A stretch of 64,000 nucleotides of DNA from Streptomyces sp. NBC_01217 (GTDB lineage Bacteria > Actinomycetota > Actinomycetes > Streptomycetales > Streptomycetaceae), in assembly GCF_035994185.1 (NCBI RefSeq), contig NZ_CP108538.1:3224001-3288000 (forward strand), read 5' to 3'. The notes under the pieces were generated by a model. It did no database searches. It was not told where the DNA came from and saw nothing but the letters and a program-made list of their open reading frames with translations. The position numbers and the translations under genes are program-made. Below, piece by piece: positions 18,613-27,560 of this stretch (position 1 is the first letter of the stretch; each line of letters begins with the position of its first letter).

Positions 18613-19497
18613 ATGGCGGAAATAATCCAGCGCGACGGCACATGGACCTTCGACGGCGAAGCGGTGCGGATCGTGCCCGGCCGAGGGAAGAGCGTCCATC
18701 CGCTCCGGCAGGAACTGGGCGAGTGCGTGGTCCCGATCCGGGCCCTGGCGGGCATCACCTTCGAACCGGACCGCAGGGGCGGCCGGCTGCGACTGCGGCT
18801 GCGCGACGGCGCCTGCCCGGTCCTGCGCGCCGCGGACGGCAGACTCGGGGACGCCGCCGACCCGTACCGGCTGGCCGTCGAGAAGGACCGCAGCGGAGTA
18901 GCGGAGTACTTGGTCGGCGAGGTGCGCAGCGCCCTCCTGATCGAGCAGGTGCCTTCCGGGGCGTCGGACGGCTTTCTGCTGCCGGGGCCCTCGGTGCCGG
19001 TCGCCGGGGGCGGCGGGGACGGCACGGCCTCGTTCGACGGGGAGATCGTCCGGCTCACCTGGAACTGGAAGGCCAAGGGGGTCAAGACCTCGGGCGGGCC
19101 GGTCGCCTTCCCGGTGTCGGAGGTGACCGGGGTGCACTGGCTGCCCGCCATCGGCCTGGAGAACGGGCATCTGCGCTTCGTACGCGACGGAGGGCCGGGG
19201 GCGACTCCGGCTCCGGCGGCCGCGTTCGATCCGTACTCGCTGGATCTGTGGGGGCTGTCCAAGAAGGAGTACACGGCGGTGCTGGTCGCTGCGGCGGTGC
19301 TGGTCCGGCTTCCGGAGGCGGCGCAGGCGGTGGCCGCCGTCGAGAGCGCGGCGGAGCCCGCACCGATCCCGGCGCCCGCCGACGATCACGACGTACTGCT
19401 GCGGCGGCTGCGGGAACTCGGCGAGCTGCACCGGGCCGGGGTGCTCACCGACGACGAGTTCACCGCCGCCAAGCAGGCCGTCCTGAAGCGTCTCTAG
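18613..19497 (+). CDS. DUF4429/SHOCT-domain protein
   Basis: A 294-residue cytoplasmic protein with two similar halves: residues about 5-115 (QRDGTWTFDGEAVRI) and 130-235 (GTASFDGEIVRLTWNWKAK). Each resembles the DUF4429 fold. A proline/alanine linker follows. The last 35 residues (LLRRLRELGELHRAGVLTDDEF) form a SHOCT helical hairpin, a short domain often at protein ends. No catalytic residues are apparent. It is divergent from the hexosaminidase. Function unknown. Confidence 0.8.
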   Translation: MAEIIQRDGTWTFDGEAVRIVPGRGKSVHPLRQELGECVVPIRALAGITFEPDRRGGRLRLRLRDGACPVLRAADGRLGDAADPYRLAVEKDRSGVAEYLVGEVRSALLIEQVPSGASDGFLLPGPSVPVAGGGGDGTASFDGEIVRLTWNWKAKGVKTSGGPVAFPVSEVTGVHWLPAIGLENGHLRFVRDGGPGATPAPAAAFDPYSLDLWGLSKKEYTAVLVAAAVLVRLPEAAQAVAAVESAAEPAPIPAPADDHDVLLRRLRELGELHRAGVLTDDEFTAAKQAVLKRL

Positions 19498-19557
19498 GGC
19501 CGCCGAGAGCGTGATCACACCCACTCCTGCCCGATATCGGGCAGAATTGTTGCGAAA

Positions 19558-19860
19558 GTGCTCCGCTCCACGCAATATCTACGAGTGCTCGAAAGCCGCC
19601 CGTCGCATGACGACCTCATTGATCACCTGGTGCGCAGCACCGCGCTCCAGCGTGGTGAGGCCGCCCGGGTGATCCTCGACGTACTGGCGTACTTCGACGA
19701 GACGACCGACGACTTCGTCCGCCGCCGCCACCGCGAACTGCAGTCCGGCGGCCTGGTGAACGCGGAGATCTTCGAGCGGATCGCGGCCGAGCTGCCACAC
19801 CGGGCGGTCGCGCCGCCGGAGCTCTCGCTCCGCCAGCTGCGCCGCATCGTCTACGGCTGA
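19558..19860 (+). CDS. Small conserved helical protein
   Basis: An approximately 100-residue charged, mostly helical protein ending VAPPELSLRQLRRIVYG. It begins at GTG 19558 (weak GAAAG site) or GTG 19585; neither ribosome binding site is decisive. It lies 44 nt upstream of glmS and may be co-transcribed with it. No known domain is recognised. The acidic and basic segments (RGEAARVILDVLAYFDETTDDFVRRRH) suggest an intracellular regulatory or structural role, but this is not supported further. Confidence 0.65.
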   Translation: MLRSTQYLRVLESRPSHDDLIDHLVRSTALQRGEAARVILDVLAYFDETTDDFVRRRHRELQSGGLVNAEIFERIAAELPHRAVAPPELSLRQLRRIVYG

Positions 19861-19904
19861 GCAACGGGCACCAACAAGTTCGTCGATGGAGGGGCAGAGA
19901 CCTT

Positions 19905-21734
19905 ATGTGCGGAATCGTCGGATACATCGGGAAGCGTGATGTGGCTCCGCTGCTGCTGGAAGGGCTGCAGCGGCTGGAGTACCGGGGTTACGACTCCGCG
20001 GGCATCGTGATCACCGGCAAGGCGTCGGCAGGGAAGCCCGCCGCGCTGAAGATGGTCAAGGCGAAGGGCCGGGTCCGCGAGCTGGAGGCCCGTATCCCCA
20101 AGCGCTTCACCGGCACCACCGGTATCGCCCACACCCGCTGGGCCACCCACGGCGCCCCGAGCGACGAGAACGCGCACCCGCACCTGGACGCCGACAACAA
20201 GGTCGCCGTCGTCCACAACGGGATCATCGACAACGCCTCCGAGCTCCGCGCGAAGCTCGTCGCCGACGGCGTCGTCTTCCTCTCCGAGACCGACACCGAG
20301 GTGCTGGTCCACCTGATCGCCCGCGCCCAGGCGGAGACCCTGGAGGAGAAGGTCCGCGAGGCGCTGCGCTCGGTCGAGGGCACGTACGGCATCGCCGTCA
20401 TGCACGCCGACTTCAGCGACCGCATCGTGGTCGCCCGCAACGGCTCCCCGGTCGTGCTCGGCATCGGCGAGAAGGAGATGTTCGTCGCCTCCGACGTCGC
20501 CGCGCTGGTCGCCCACACCCGCCAGGTCGTCACCCTCGACGACGGCGAGATGGCCACCCTCAAGGCCGACGACTTCCGTACGTACACGACGGAGGGCTCG
20601 TCCACGACGGCCACGCCGACCACCGTGGAGTGGGAGGCCGAGTCGTACGACATGGGCGGCCACGACACGTACATGCACAAGGAGATCTCCGAGCAGGCCG
20701 ACGCCGTGGACCGGGTGCTCCGCGGCCGGATCGACGACCGTTTCTCCACCGTGCACCTGGGCGGTCTCAACCTGGACGCCCGTGAGGCGCGCGGGGTCCG
20801 CCGGATCAAGATCCTCGGCTGCGGCACCTCGTACCACGCGGGCCAGATCGGCGCCCAGCTCATCGAGGAGCTGGCCCGTATCCCCGCGGACGCCGAGCCC
20901 GCCTCCGAGTTCCGCTACCGCAACCCGGTCGTCGACCCCGACACCCTGTACGTCGCGGTCTCCCAGTCCGGCGAGACCTACGACGTACTGGCCGCCGTCC
21001 AGGAGCTCAAGCGCAAGGGCGCCCGGGTCCTCGGTGTGGTCAACGTGGTGGGTTCCGCGATCGCCCGGGAGGCCGACGGCGGTACGTACGTCCACGCGGG
21101 CCCCGAGGTCTGCGTCGTCTCCACCAAGTGCTTCACCAACACGGTCGTCGCGTTCGCGCTGCTCGCCCTGCACCTGGGACGGATCCGGGATCTGTCGGTC
21201 GCCGACGGCAAGCGGATCATCGAGGGCCTGCGCAGGCTGCCCGCCCAGATCAGCGAGATCCTCGAGAACGAGGACGAGATCAAGAAGCTGGCCGCGGAGT
21301 ACGCGGACGCCAAGTCGATGATGTTCATCGGCCGGGTGCGCGGCTACCCCGTCGCCCGTGAGGCCTCGCTGAAGCTCAAGGAGGTCTCGTACATCCACGC
21401 CGAGGCCTACCCCGCCTCCGAGCTGAAGCACGGCCCGCTCGCCCTGATCGAGCCCGCGATGCCGACGGTCGCGATCGTGCCGGACGACGAGCTGCTGGAG
21501 AAGAACCGCGCCGCGATGGAGGAGATCAAGGCCCGCAGCGGCCGCATCCTCGCCGTCGCCCACCAGGTGCAGGAGAAGGCCGACCACACCATCGTCGTGC
21601 CGAAGAACGAGAACGAGCTGGACCCGATCCTGATGGGCATCCCGCTCCAGCTCTTCGCCTACCACACGGCGCTGGCCATGGGCCGTGACATCGACAAGCC
21701 GCGGAACCTCGCGAAGTCCGTCACCGTCGAGTAG
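19905..21734 (+). CDS. glmS: Glutamine-fructose-6-phosphate aminotransferase GlmS
   Basis: A 609-residue GlmS making glucosamine-6-phosphate from fructose-6-phosphate and glutamine, the entry to cell-wall amino sugars. The protein begins MCGIVGYIG, so Cys2 becomes the N-terminal glutaminase nucleophile. The glutaminase domain runs to about residue 220. Two SIS sugar-isomerase domains follow (GCGTSYHAGQIGA and FIGRVRGYPVAREASLKLKE). The C-terminus keeps the KSVTVE tail. The start at 19905 has a GGAGGGG site. S. coelicolor has more than one glmS; this one matches the copy near adpA. No glmS riboswitch-like leader is evident. Confidence 0.95.
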   Translation: MCGIVGYIGKRDVAPLLLEGLQRLEYRGYDSAGIVITGKASAGKPAALKMVKAKGRVRELEARIPKRFTGTTGIAHTRWATHGAPSDENAHPHLDADNKVAVVHNGIIDNASELRAKLVADGVVFLSETDTEVLVHLIARAQAETLEEKVREALRSVEGTYGIAVMHADFSDRIVVARNGSPVVLGIGEKEMFVASDVAALVAHTRQVVTLDDGEMATLKADDFRTYTTEGSSTTATPTTVEWEAESYDMGGHDTYMHKEISEQADAVDRVLRGRIDDRFSTVHLGGLNLDAREARGVRRIKILGCGTSYHAGQIGAQLIEELARIPADAEPASEFRYRNPVVDPDTLYVAVSQSGETYDVLAAVQELKRKGARVLGVVNVVGSAIAREADGGTYVHAGPEVCVVSTKCFTNTVVAFALLALHLGRIRDLSVADGKRIIEGLRRLPAQISEILENEDEIKKLAAEYADAKSMMFIGRVRGYPVAREASLKLKEVSYIHAEAYPASELKHGPLALIEPAMPTVAIVPDDELLEKNRAAMEEIKARSGRILAVAHQVQEKADHTIVVPKNENELDPILMGIPLQLFAYHTALAMGRDIDKPRNLAKSVTVE

Positions 21735-21761
21735 GCGCGTGCGTCCGGGCTTTGCCCGGCA

Positions 21762-21804
21762 GAGCGGCCCCGTACCCACCGCCGCCGCGGGTACGGGGCC
21801 GCTC
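21762..21804. terminator. Terminator after glmS
   Basis: Perfect 16-bp arms (GAGCGGCCCCGTACCC at 21762-21777 and complement at 21789-21804) 28 nt after the glmS stop, between convergent genes. Confidence 0.88.
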
Positions 21805-21851
21805 CTGTCGGGCCGGTGCATCCCCGGAGCCTCACCGGCCCGTTCGCTGCC

Positions 21852-22424
21852 TCAGCCGGTGGCCGTCACCCCTCGGCCGGCAGCACGCCCCGGCAGCGCC
21901 GTCGGCCAGTTGGCCAGCGCTGCCGTCGCTCCGTACCAGGCGGCGAGGCCGGAGACCGCGGCAAACCAGCCGCCCGCCTTGGCCAGGCTCCCGCTGTCCG
22001 CGAACTGCCCGACGCCCAGGAGCAGAAGCCCCAGGAACAGCAGTGCGTACGTCCCCTGGGCGAGCAGGCCGCCACCGGCGGCGCCGAGGGTCAGGCTGAG
22101 CGCGAACAGGGCCCAGAGCAGCAGGAACAGCCCTGCCGCATGGCTGGAGACTTGCGCGTCGGCGCCGGTGCCCCAGGTGAACCAGAAGGCGCCGAGCCCG
22201 GCGAAGGCCGTGCCGGTGAAGCCCCTTCCCGCCCGGAACTCCAGGAGTCCGGCGACGAACAGGGCGATACCGCCGACATACAGCGCGAGCGAGACGGCAT
22301 CGGCCGCCGTCACACCGTCCACGACCCCGGTGTGACCGATTCCGAACGCCAACAGGGTGAGTCCCAGGGCGAGATGGCCGAGGGTAGAGGTGCTGGTGCT
22401 TCCCGCAGAGACGTCATTGTCCAC
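21852..22424 (-). CDS. Acetate uptake transporter-like membrane protein (GPR1/FUN34/YaaH family)
   Basis: A 190-residue protein with six hydrophobic helices. It begins with LGHLALGLTLLAFG, the position of the family's NPAPLGL-like signature, here changed to LGHLALGL. The overall helix spacing and the GTFWFTW-like FWFTWGTG segment fit the YaaH/SatP acetate-succinate channel family. It probably sits in the plasma membrane moving acetate or succinate. The altered signature lowers confidence about substrate. It stands alone, upstream of the universal stress protein's 3' end. Confidence 0.8.
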   Translation of the reverse strand: MDNDVSAGSTSTSTLGHLALGLTLLAFGIGHTGVVDGVTAADAVSLALYVGGIALFVAGLLEFRAGRGFTGTAFAGLGAFWFTWGTGADAQVSSHAAGLFLLLWALFALSLTLGAAGGGLLAQGTYALLFLGLLLLGVGQFADSGSLAKAGGWFAAVSGLAAWYGATAALANWPTALPGRAAGRGVTATG

Positions 22425-22628
22425 GGCGGGCTCCCTTCACATGCAGTGGTCCTGCTTCCCAGTGGCCCTTATGTACCCTTCACAAGCGCACAATCCACCT
22501 CTACGCACCGGTAGATTGCCGGTTTCTACGGGCGAGTTGACGCCATGTCGGTAATGGGGCCCGCCCCCGGTGAAGGGGGTGCCAGAGGCGCCAGGAGTGA
22601 CGGCAGAGGTGTCCGGGACGGGGAGCGC

Positions 22629-23150
22629 TCAGGGGATGACGACGACCGGGCGCTGTGCGCGCCGGGCGAGACGCCCCGCCACCGAGCCGAAGATGCGGCC
22701 GACTATGCCGTGCGTGGAGCCGACGACAATCGCGTCGGCCGAGTACTCCCGGCCGACCTCCTCCAGCTCGTGGCAGATGTCCCCGCCGCGCTCGACGAGC
22801 ACCCAGGGAATCTCGGAGAGGTAGTCCGCACAGGCGAGCTCCAGGCCGAGCACCTCGGTGCGGTGATCGGGCACATCGACGAAGACGGGCGGCTCGCAGC
22901 CTGCCCAGACCGTGGTCGGCAGCCGATTGGCGACATGGACGATGATCAGGCCGGAACCTGATCTCCTGGCCATTCCGATGGCGTATGCGAGGGCCCGCTC
23001 ACTGGATGTCGAGCCGTCGAAGCCGACCACGACCCCATGCCTGAAGGCGGGGTCGCAGGAATGACGTGTTTCTTCGGCCGCCTGCGGGCCCGACATGGGG
23101 TCGGCTACCTGCTTGCGGTCGGCGGGTTCGGGGATTTCGTGACCGGCCAT
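22629..23150 (-). CDS. Universal stress protein (UspA family)
   Basis: A 173-residue single-domain Usp. The start is set at ATG 23150 (MAGHEIPEP); the frame is open further upstream but without a better site, and the first 35 residues are a variable extension. The core begins at HGVVVGFDGSTSSERAL, the ATP-binding first strand, and ends with GSTHGIVGRIFGSVAGRLAR and PVVVIP, the Gly-rich nucleotide loop. Likely an ATP-binding stress protein. Its promoter faces the long adpA leader region. Confidence 0.87.
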   Translation of the reverse strand: MAGHEIPEPADRKQVADPMSGPQAAEETRHSCDPAFRHGVVVGFDGSTSSERALAYAIGMARRSGSGLIIVHVANRLPTTVWAGCEPPVFVDVPDHRTEVLGLELACADYLSEIPWVLVERGGDICHELEEVGREYSADAIVVGSTHGIVGRIFGSVAGRLARRAQRPVVVIP

Positions 23151-24142
23151 CGGTGTCTCGGCGAAGAGAGTCCTCGTGAGGAGAGCGACTTGGGGAAGGT
23201 GCGTCAGCGGGCGGTGTTGCGGTGTCCGGGAATCGTCTTCCCAACCCCTTACCCCCAAGGGTACGGCGCCACTCCTCCACTGCCCAGACCCGCGCAAAGC
23301 GCGTGCGACGTTTCACGGAGCATGCCCGAGGCGGACCCGTATGGCAATGCCGGTTGCGCTGTACACCGACGCTGCCGGGCCGCCACGGCTCCTCTCGGTG
23401 ACCGGAGAGGAGCGTTCGGTGACCGGACGGGGGACGACGGGGGACATAGCCGCCATCCGTCCCGCAACGCCCCCGCAGAGCTCCCGGGACCGCCCGTACA
23501 CCCGGCGAGGATCACCCCTCCCTGACCCCGCCGCCCGGCCGCGGACGGGCGGCGGACGCACGGCGGGACGAGCCGTGGACGGACAGCCGGACGGACACCG
23601 GACGGACAGCCGAACGGCCGGCGGACGATACCGGCCCGCCGGCAGGGATCACGCACCTGCCGCAGCCGCCGCGCGATTGCGCTCGATCCGCCGTCCGACC
23701 TGCCGTGGGGGCGCAAAGAAGCAGCCGTCCATCAGGGTTGTGCGCCGGTCGCCTGACTGAATCACGTACGCACAACCGTCTATTTTCAGCCAACTTCACA
23801 CCCCTGTCTCATCCTTGCCGAATTGGCCGATCAACCCCCTTGCCACCAGGCAGGAAGAGACCGCGCGGTACGCTTCCACCCGATAGGGACGGGCCATGAA
23901 CGCGACGCGCACTTCCCTGCACGGCCGCTGAATGAAACCCTTCGTGATCGAATGCTTCCCGCCAAGTTGCCTTGTCGACATAACGCCGGTTGGTGAACTT
24001 GTCACGTCGGCACCACGGGACGCAGTAGATTCGATCTTGGGTACCGAAGACGGGGGTCTCGTGCAGGACCGAGGGGAAAAGTGCAGGAGCGACAGGCCCG
24101 TAAGGACCAGGAAGACGCGAACACCGAGGGGGGCTTAGCGTC
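23151..24142. other. Long adpA upstream region
   Basis: About 990 nt with no gene I can support; frames that stay open here lack ribosome binding sites and protein-like composition. It holds a direct repeat TCGGTGACCGGA (23395-23406 and 23416-23427) and a short tandem array of GACGGACAGCCG (23578-23612). From about 23760 to 24030 the base composition becomes much more AT-rich, a likely promoter zone. In other streptomycetes adpA has a long leader with AdpA and BldD sites; I could not locate exact consensus matches by eye. Confidence 0.6.
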
Positions 24143-25378
24143 ATGAGCCAGGACTCCGCCGCCGCAACGGAGGCTGTACGGAAGCTCAGTGGACGACGAC
24201 GACGAGAAGTCGTCGCCGTGCTGCTGTTCAGCGGCGGCCCTATCTTCGAGAGCTCGATCCCGCTCTCCGTGTTCGGAATCGACCGCCAGGACGCGGGAGT
24301 TCCGCGCTACCGACTCCTCGTCTGTGGCGGGGAAGAGGGGCCGCTGCGGACCACCGGGGGACTCGAACTGACCGCGCCCTACGGGCTGGAGGCGATCAGC
24401 AGGGCAGGCACCGTCGTGGTGCCCGCCTGGCGCTCGATCACCTCTCCGCCGCCCGCGGAGGCGCTGGACGCGCTGCGTCGCGCCCATGAGGAAGGGGCCC
24501 GCATCGTCGGGCTGTGCACCGGCGCGTTCGTGCTCGCCGCCGCCGGTCTGCTGGACGGCCGTCCGGCGACCACCCACTGGATGTACGCACCGACGCTGGC
24601 CAAGCGCTATCCGTCGGTGCACGTCGATCCGCGCGAGCTCTTCGTCGACGACGGCGATGTGCTCACCTCCGCCGGGACAGCGGCCGGGATCGATCTCTGC
24701 CTCCACATAGTTCGCACGGACCACGGCACGGAGGCCGCCGGGGCACTGGCCCGCCGGCTCGTCGTGCCGCCGCGGCGCAGTGGCGGTCAGGAGCGCTACC
24801 TCGACAGGTCTTTACCTGAGGAGATCGGCTCCGACCCGCTCGCCGAGGTCGTGGCCTGGGCGCTGGAGCATCTGCACGAGCAGTTCGACGTGGAGACGCT
24901 GGCCGCGCGCGCCTACATGAGCAGGCGGACCTTCGACCGCAGGTTCCGCTCGCTCACTGGCAGCGCACCGCTCCAGTGGCTGATCACCCAGCGGGTGCTG
25001 CAGGCGCAGCGGCTGCTGGAGACGTCCGAGTACTCGGTCGACGAGGTGGCGGGCCGCTGCGGCTTCCGCTCGCCGGTCGCGCTGCGCGGACACTTCCGGC
25101 GCCAGCTGGGCTCCTCCCCCGCCGCGTACCGGGCCGCCTACCGGGCCCGTCGTCCGCAGGGCGGTGGCGGGGAGGCGGCCGGTGCGGCGATCGAGCCGGG
25201 CGTGCCCGCGCAGAGCACCTCGGCGGGCCGGCGTGCCACGGCTGCGGCAGCCCCACCGGGGCCGCACGTCGTCACGTCGGCGACGGTCGGGGCGGGGCAG
25301 CCGGAGCACGGGAAACCGGGACCCGACGCGTACACCGCCGGGCGTCCGACCCTGCCGGGTCAACGGAGCGCCCCGTAG
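24143..25378 (+). CDS. adpA: Developmental regulator AdpA (BldH)
   Basis: A 411-residue AraC-family master regulator of sporulation and secondary metabolism. The N-terminal DJ-1/glutaminase-like dimerisation domain (about 22-200) has GLCTGAFVLAAAGLL, with Cys125 in the nucleophile-elbow position. The C-terminal AraC domain (about 238-335) has two helix-turn-helices, LAARAYMSRRTFDRRFR and VDEVAGRCGFRSPVALRGHF. The linker contains a TTA leucine codon at 24812-24814 (codon 224), the hallmark that makes translation depend on the bldA tRNA. The Pro/Ala-rich tail is variable. Downstream orn starts 9 nt after the stop, as in S. coelicolor. Confidence 0.97.
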   Translation: MSQDSAAATEAVRKLSGRRRREVVAVLLFSGGPIFESSIPLSVFGIDRQDAGVPRYRLLVCGGEEGPLRTTGGLELTAPYGLEAISRAGTVVVPAWRSITSPPPAEALDALRRAHEEGARIVGLCTGAFVLAAAGLLDGRPATTHWMYAPTLAKRYPSVHVDPRELFVDDGDVLTSAGTAAGIDLCLHIVRTDHGTEAAGALARRLVVPPRRSGGQERYLDRSLPEEIGSDPLAEVVAWALEHLHEQFDVETLAARAYMSRRTFDRRFRSLTGSAPLQWLITQRVLQAQRLLETSEYSVDEVAGRCGFRSPVALRGHFRRQLGSSPAAYRAAYRARRPQGGGGEAAGAAIEPGVPAQSTSAGRRATAAAAPPGPHVVTSATVGAGQPEHGKPGPDAYTAGRPTLPGQRSAP

Positions 25379-25387
25379 GGTGGGGCC

Positions 25388-25990
25388 ATGAACGACCGCA
25401 TGGTGTGGATCGACTGCGAGATGACCGGGCTCTCGTTGACGGAAGACGCACTCATCGAGGTGGCCGCACTGGTCACCGACTCGGAGCTGAACGTGCTCGG
25501 TGAAGGGGTGGACATCGTGATCCGCCCGCCGGACGCGGCCCTGGAGACGATGCCCGAGGTGGTGCGCCGGATGCACACCGCCTCGGGTCTCCTCGACGAG
25601 CTGGCCCAGGGCACCACCCTGGCCGACGCCGAGGCCCAGGTGCTGGCCTATGTCCGCGAGCACGTGAAGGAGCCCGGCAAGGCCCCGCTGTGCGGGAACT
25701 CGGTCTCCACCGACCGCGGCTTCCTGGCACGGGACATGTCGGCCCTGGAGGGCTACCTCCACTACCGGATCGTCGATGTGTCCTCGGTCAAGGAGCTGGC
25801 GCGCCGCTGGTACCCGAGGGCGTACTTCAACAGTCCGGACAAGAACGGCAACCACCGGGCGCTCGCGGACATCCGTGACTCCATCACGGAGCTGCGCTAC
25901 TACCGCGAGGCGATCTTCGTGCCGCAGCCCGGACCGGACTCGGAGCGGGCGAAGGCAATCGCGGCACGCGTCGCGCCGCCCACGCCGTAG
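25388..25990 (+). CDS. ornA: Oligoribonuclease
   Basis: A 200-residue DEDD-type 3'-5' exonuclease that degrades 2-5-nt RNAs and linear pGpG from c-di-GMP turnover. Exo I is WIDCEMTGL with Asp9 and Glu11. Exo II lies around [11 protein letters not shown], and Exo III around [14 protein letters not shown] with the catalytic His and Asp. Normal length. It is probably co-transcribed with adpA. In S. coelicolor and S. griseus the gene pair adpA-ornA is conserved, and ornA is needed for normal growth. Confidence 0.96.
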   Translation: MNDRMVWIDCEMTGLSLTEDALIEVAALVTDSELNVLGEGVDIVIRPPDAALETMPEVVRRMHTASGLLDELAQGTTLADAEAQVLAYVREHVKEPGKAPLCGNSVSTDRGFLARDMSALEGYLHYRIVDVSSVKELARRWYPRAYFNSPDKNGNHRALADIRDSITELRYYREAIFVPQPGPDSERAKAIAARVAPPTP

Positions 25991-26000
25991 GGCATTGCGA

Positions 26001-26042
26001 AGCCGCTGGTCATGGGCCTTTCGGGGGCCGGGATCAGCGGCT
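26001..26042. terminator. Terminator after ornA
   Basis: Arms AGCCGCTGGTC (26001-26011) and GATCAGCGGCT (26032-26042) with a G-T pair, plus an inner GGCC stem, just after the ornA stop and before the tRNA-His promoter. Confidence 0.65.
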
Positions 26043-26115
26043 GAACAATGGAGGCGCGAGCACCCTCTCGGACCCTGTACACTTTTTCTCGGCCGGTCGG
26101 AAAAAGACCGGACAT

Positions 26116-26189
26116 GGTGGGTATAGCTCAGATGGTAGAGCACCTGGTTGTGGTCCAGGATGTCGCGGGTTCGAGTCCCGTTACTCACC
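26116..26189 (+). tRNA. tRNA-His (anticodon GTG)
   Basis: A cloverleaf with acceptor GTGGGTA/TACTCAC, anticodon loop TTGTGGT (anticodon GUG) and T-loop TTCGAGT. The encoded G at 26116 (-1) pairs with C73, the histidine-tRNA identity feature. CCA is not encoded. A possible -10 box TACACT lies about 35 nt upstream. Confidence 0.96.
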
Positions 26190-26194
26190 CTGAA

Positions 26195-26229
26195 GAGAAG
26201 GGCCCCGGTCGATGACCGGGGCCCTTCTC
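26195..26229. terminator. Terminator after tRNA-His, shared with cebR
   Basis: Perfect 16-bp arms (26195-26210 and 26214-26229) around a GAT loop, directly after the tRNA and before the convergent cebR end. Confidence 0.9.
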
Positions 26230-26301
26230 GTGTCTGAACCACCCTCACCGGGTGATGGTGTGACGACCGTCACGAGGAACGGTCGCCCGGGACAGCAGCC
26301 G

Positions 26302-27333
26302 TCACGAGGAGTCGCGGACGACCAGTTCCGTGGGGAGCACGATCTGCGGACGGTCCTGGTTCTCGCCGCCGATCTCCTGGAGCAGCACGCGGGCCATCGT
26401 GCGGCCCATCTCCTCGATCGGCTGGCGCACGCTGGTGAGCGCCGGGTCCATGTGACGGGCCACGGCCGAGTCGTCGAAGCCGATGAGCGCCACGTCGTCC
26501 GGGATGCGTCGGCCCGCCTCGCGCAGCACCTGGCGGGCTCCTGCGGCCATGACGTCGGAGGCGGCGAAGACCGCGTCGACGTCGGGGCGGCGGGCCAGCA
26601 GGTCGCGCATGGCCTGTGCGCCGCCCTCCTCGCTGAAGTCGGCGGGGGCGATCAGCTGCTCGTCCGGCACGAGGCCGGCCGCGGAGACCGCCTTGCGGTA
26701 GCCGTCGAGACGGCGCTGGGCGCCGTAGACGTCCAGGCGCCCGGTGATAGTGGCGATGGAGCGACGGCCCCGGGAGATCAGATGGTCGACGGCGACGCGG
26801 GCGCCCTCGAAGTTGTCGGAGTCGACCGCGGCGAGCGGTTCGGAGGCGGATCTGCGACCGCTCATCACCGCGGGCATACCGAGTTGCTCCAGCAGGTCCG
26901 GCAGCGGGTCGTCGGCGTGGACGGAGACCAGCAGCACGCCGTCGACGCGGTGCGCGGTCAGATACTGGGCCAGCCTGCGGCGCTCGCGGTCGTTGCCGAC
27001 GAGGGTGAGCAGCAGCTGCATCTCGGTGTCGGCGAGCGCCGCTCCGACACCGCGGACGATGTCGGAGAAGTACGGCTCGGCGAAGAACCGGGTCTCCGGC
27101 TCGGGCACGACCAGAGCTATGGCGTCCGTACGGTTCCCGGCGAGCGCGCGGGCCGCACGGTTGGGTACGTACCCCAGTTCGGCGACGGCCGCCTCCACCG
27201 CCTCGCGGGTGTGCGCACTGACCCGTGGGGAGCCGTTGATGACCCGTGAGGCCGTGCCGCGGCCCACCCCCGCGCGTGCCGCGACCTCTTCGAGCGTGGG
27301 CCGCCCACCGCTCCGTACTCGCGCTGCCGTCAT
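26302..27333 (-). CDS. cebR: LacI-family repressor of the cellobiose operon, CebR
   Basis: A 343-residue LacI/GalR repressor. The N-terminal helix-turn-helix is PTLEEVAARAGVGRGTASRVI, with the hinge VPNRAARALAG. The periplasmic-binding-protein-like effector domain follows (VALIGFDDSAVARHMDPALTSV near the end). In S. griseus, S. reticuli and S. scabies CebR represses cebEFG-bglC by binding TGGGAGCGCTCCCA, with cellobiose as inducer. That exact 14-mer occurs upstream of this gene (27446-27459), upstream of cebE and, with one change, at bglC. Cellobiose specificity is inferred from synteny and operator identity. Confidence 0.92.
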   Translation of the reverse strand: MTAARVRSGGRPTLEEVAARAGVGRGTASRVINGSPRVSAHTREAVEAAVAELGYVPNRAARALAGNRTDAIALVVPEPETRFFAEPYFSDIVRGVGAALADTEMQLLLTLVGNDRERRRLAQYLTAHRVDGVLLVSVHADDPLPDLLEQLGMPAVMSGRRSASEPLAAVDSDNFEGARVAVDHLISRGRRSIATITGRLDVYGAQRRLDGYRKAVSAAGLVPDEQLIAPADFSEEGGAQAMRDLLARRPDVDAVFAASDVMAAGARQVLREAGRRIPDDVALIGFDDSAVARHMDPALTSVRQPIEEMGRTMARVLLQEIGGENQDRPQIVLPTELVVRDSS

Positions 27334-27445
27334 GGCTGCCTCCCGTTCGCGGTCAATTTCTCACAGTCGGATAACCGAACCAAGTCCTGGTGTTGGATCC
27401 CTTGACGCTCGTCCGGGCCGGGCGGCCTCCCGGCAGCATCAGACT

Positions 27446-27459
27446 TGGGAGCGCTCCCA
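27446..27459. promoter_or_regulatory. CebR operator upstream of cebR
   Basis: TGGGAGCGCTCCCA, perfect palindrome, 113 nt upstream of the cebR start and about 100 nt past the bglC stop. Placement suggests autoregulation of cebR. Confidence 0.88.
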
Positions 27460-27560
27460 TACTACGGGGCCACCGCGCCGGGTACCGCGGCTCACGGGAC
27501 CGGGCAGAAATGCCGGAGACCCGGCACGGGCTGCCGGGTCCCGGGAGGAGGCGTACGGGG

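Noticed and set aside
19851..21821. 656-residue antisense frame over glmS
   Set aside because: Low-complexity Val/Leu/Asp/Gly composition, no ribosome site and no family motifs; glmS explains the sequence.
23176..23760. Open frames in the adpA leader
   Set aside because: Arg/Pro/Thr-rich translations without ribosome binding sites or domain features, overlapping in several frames; treated as non-coding.
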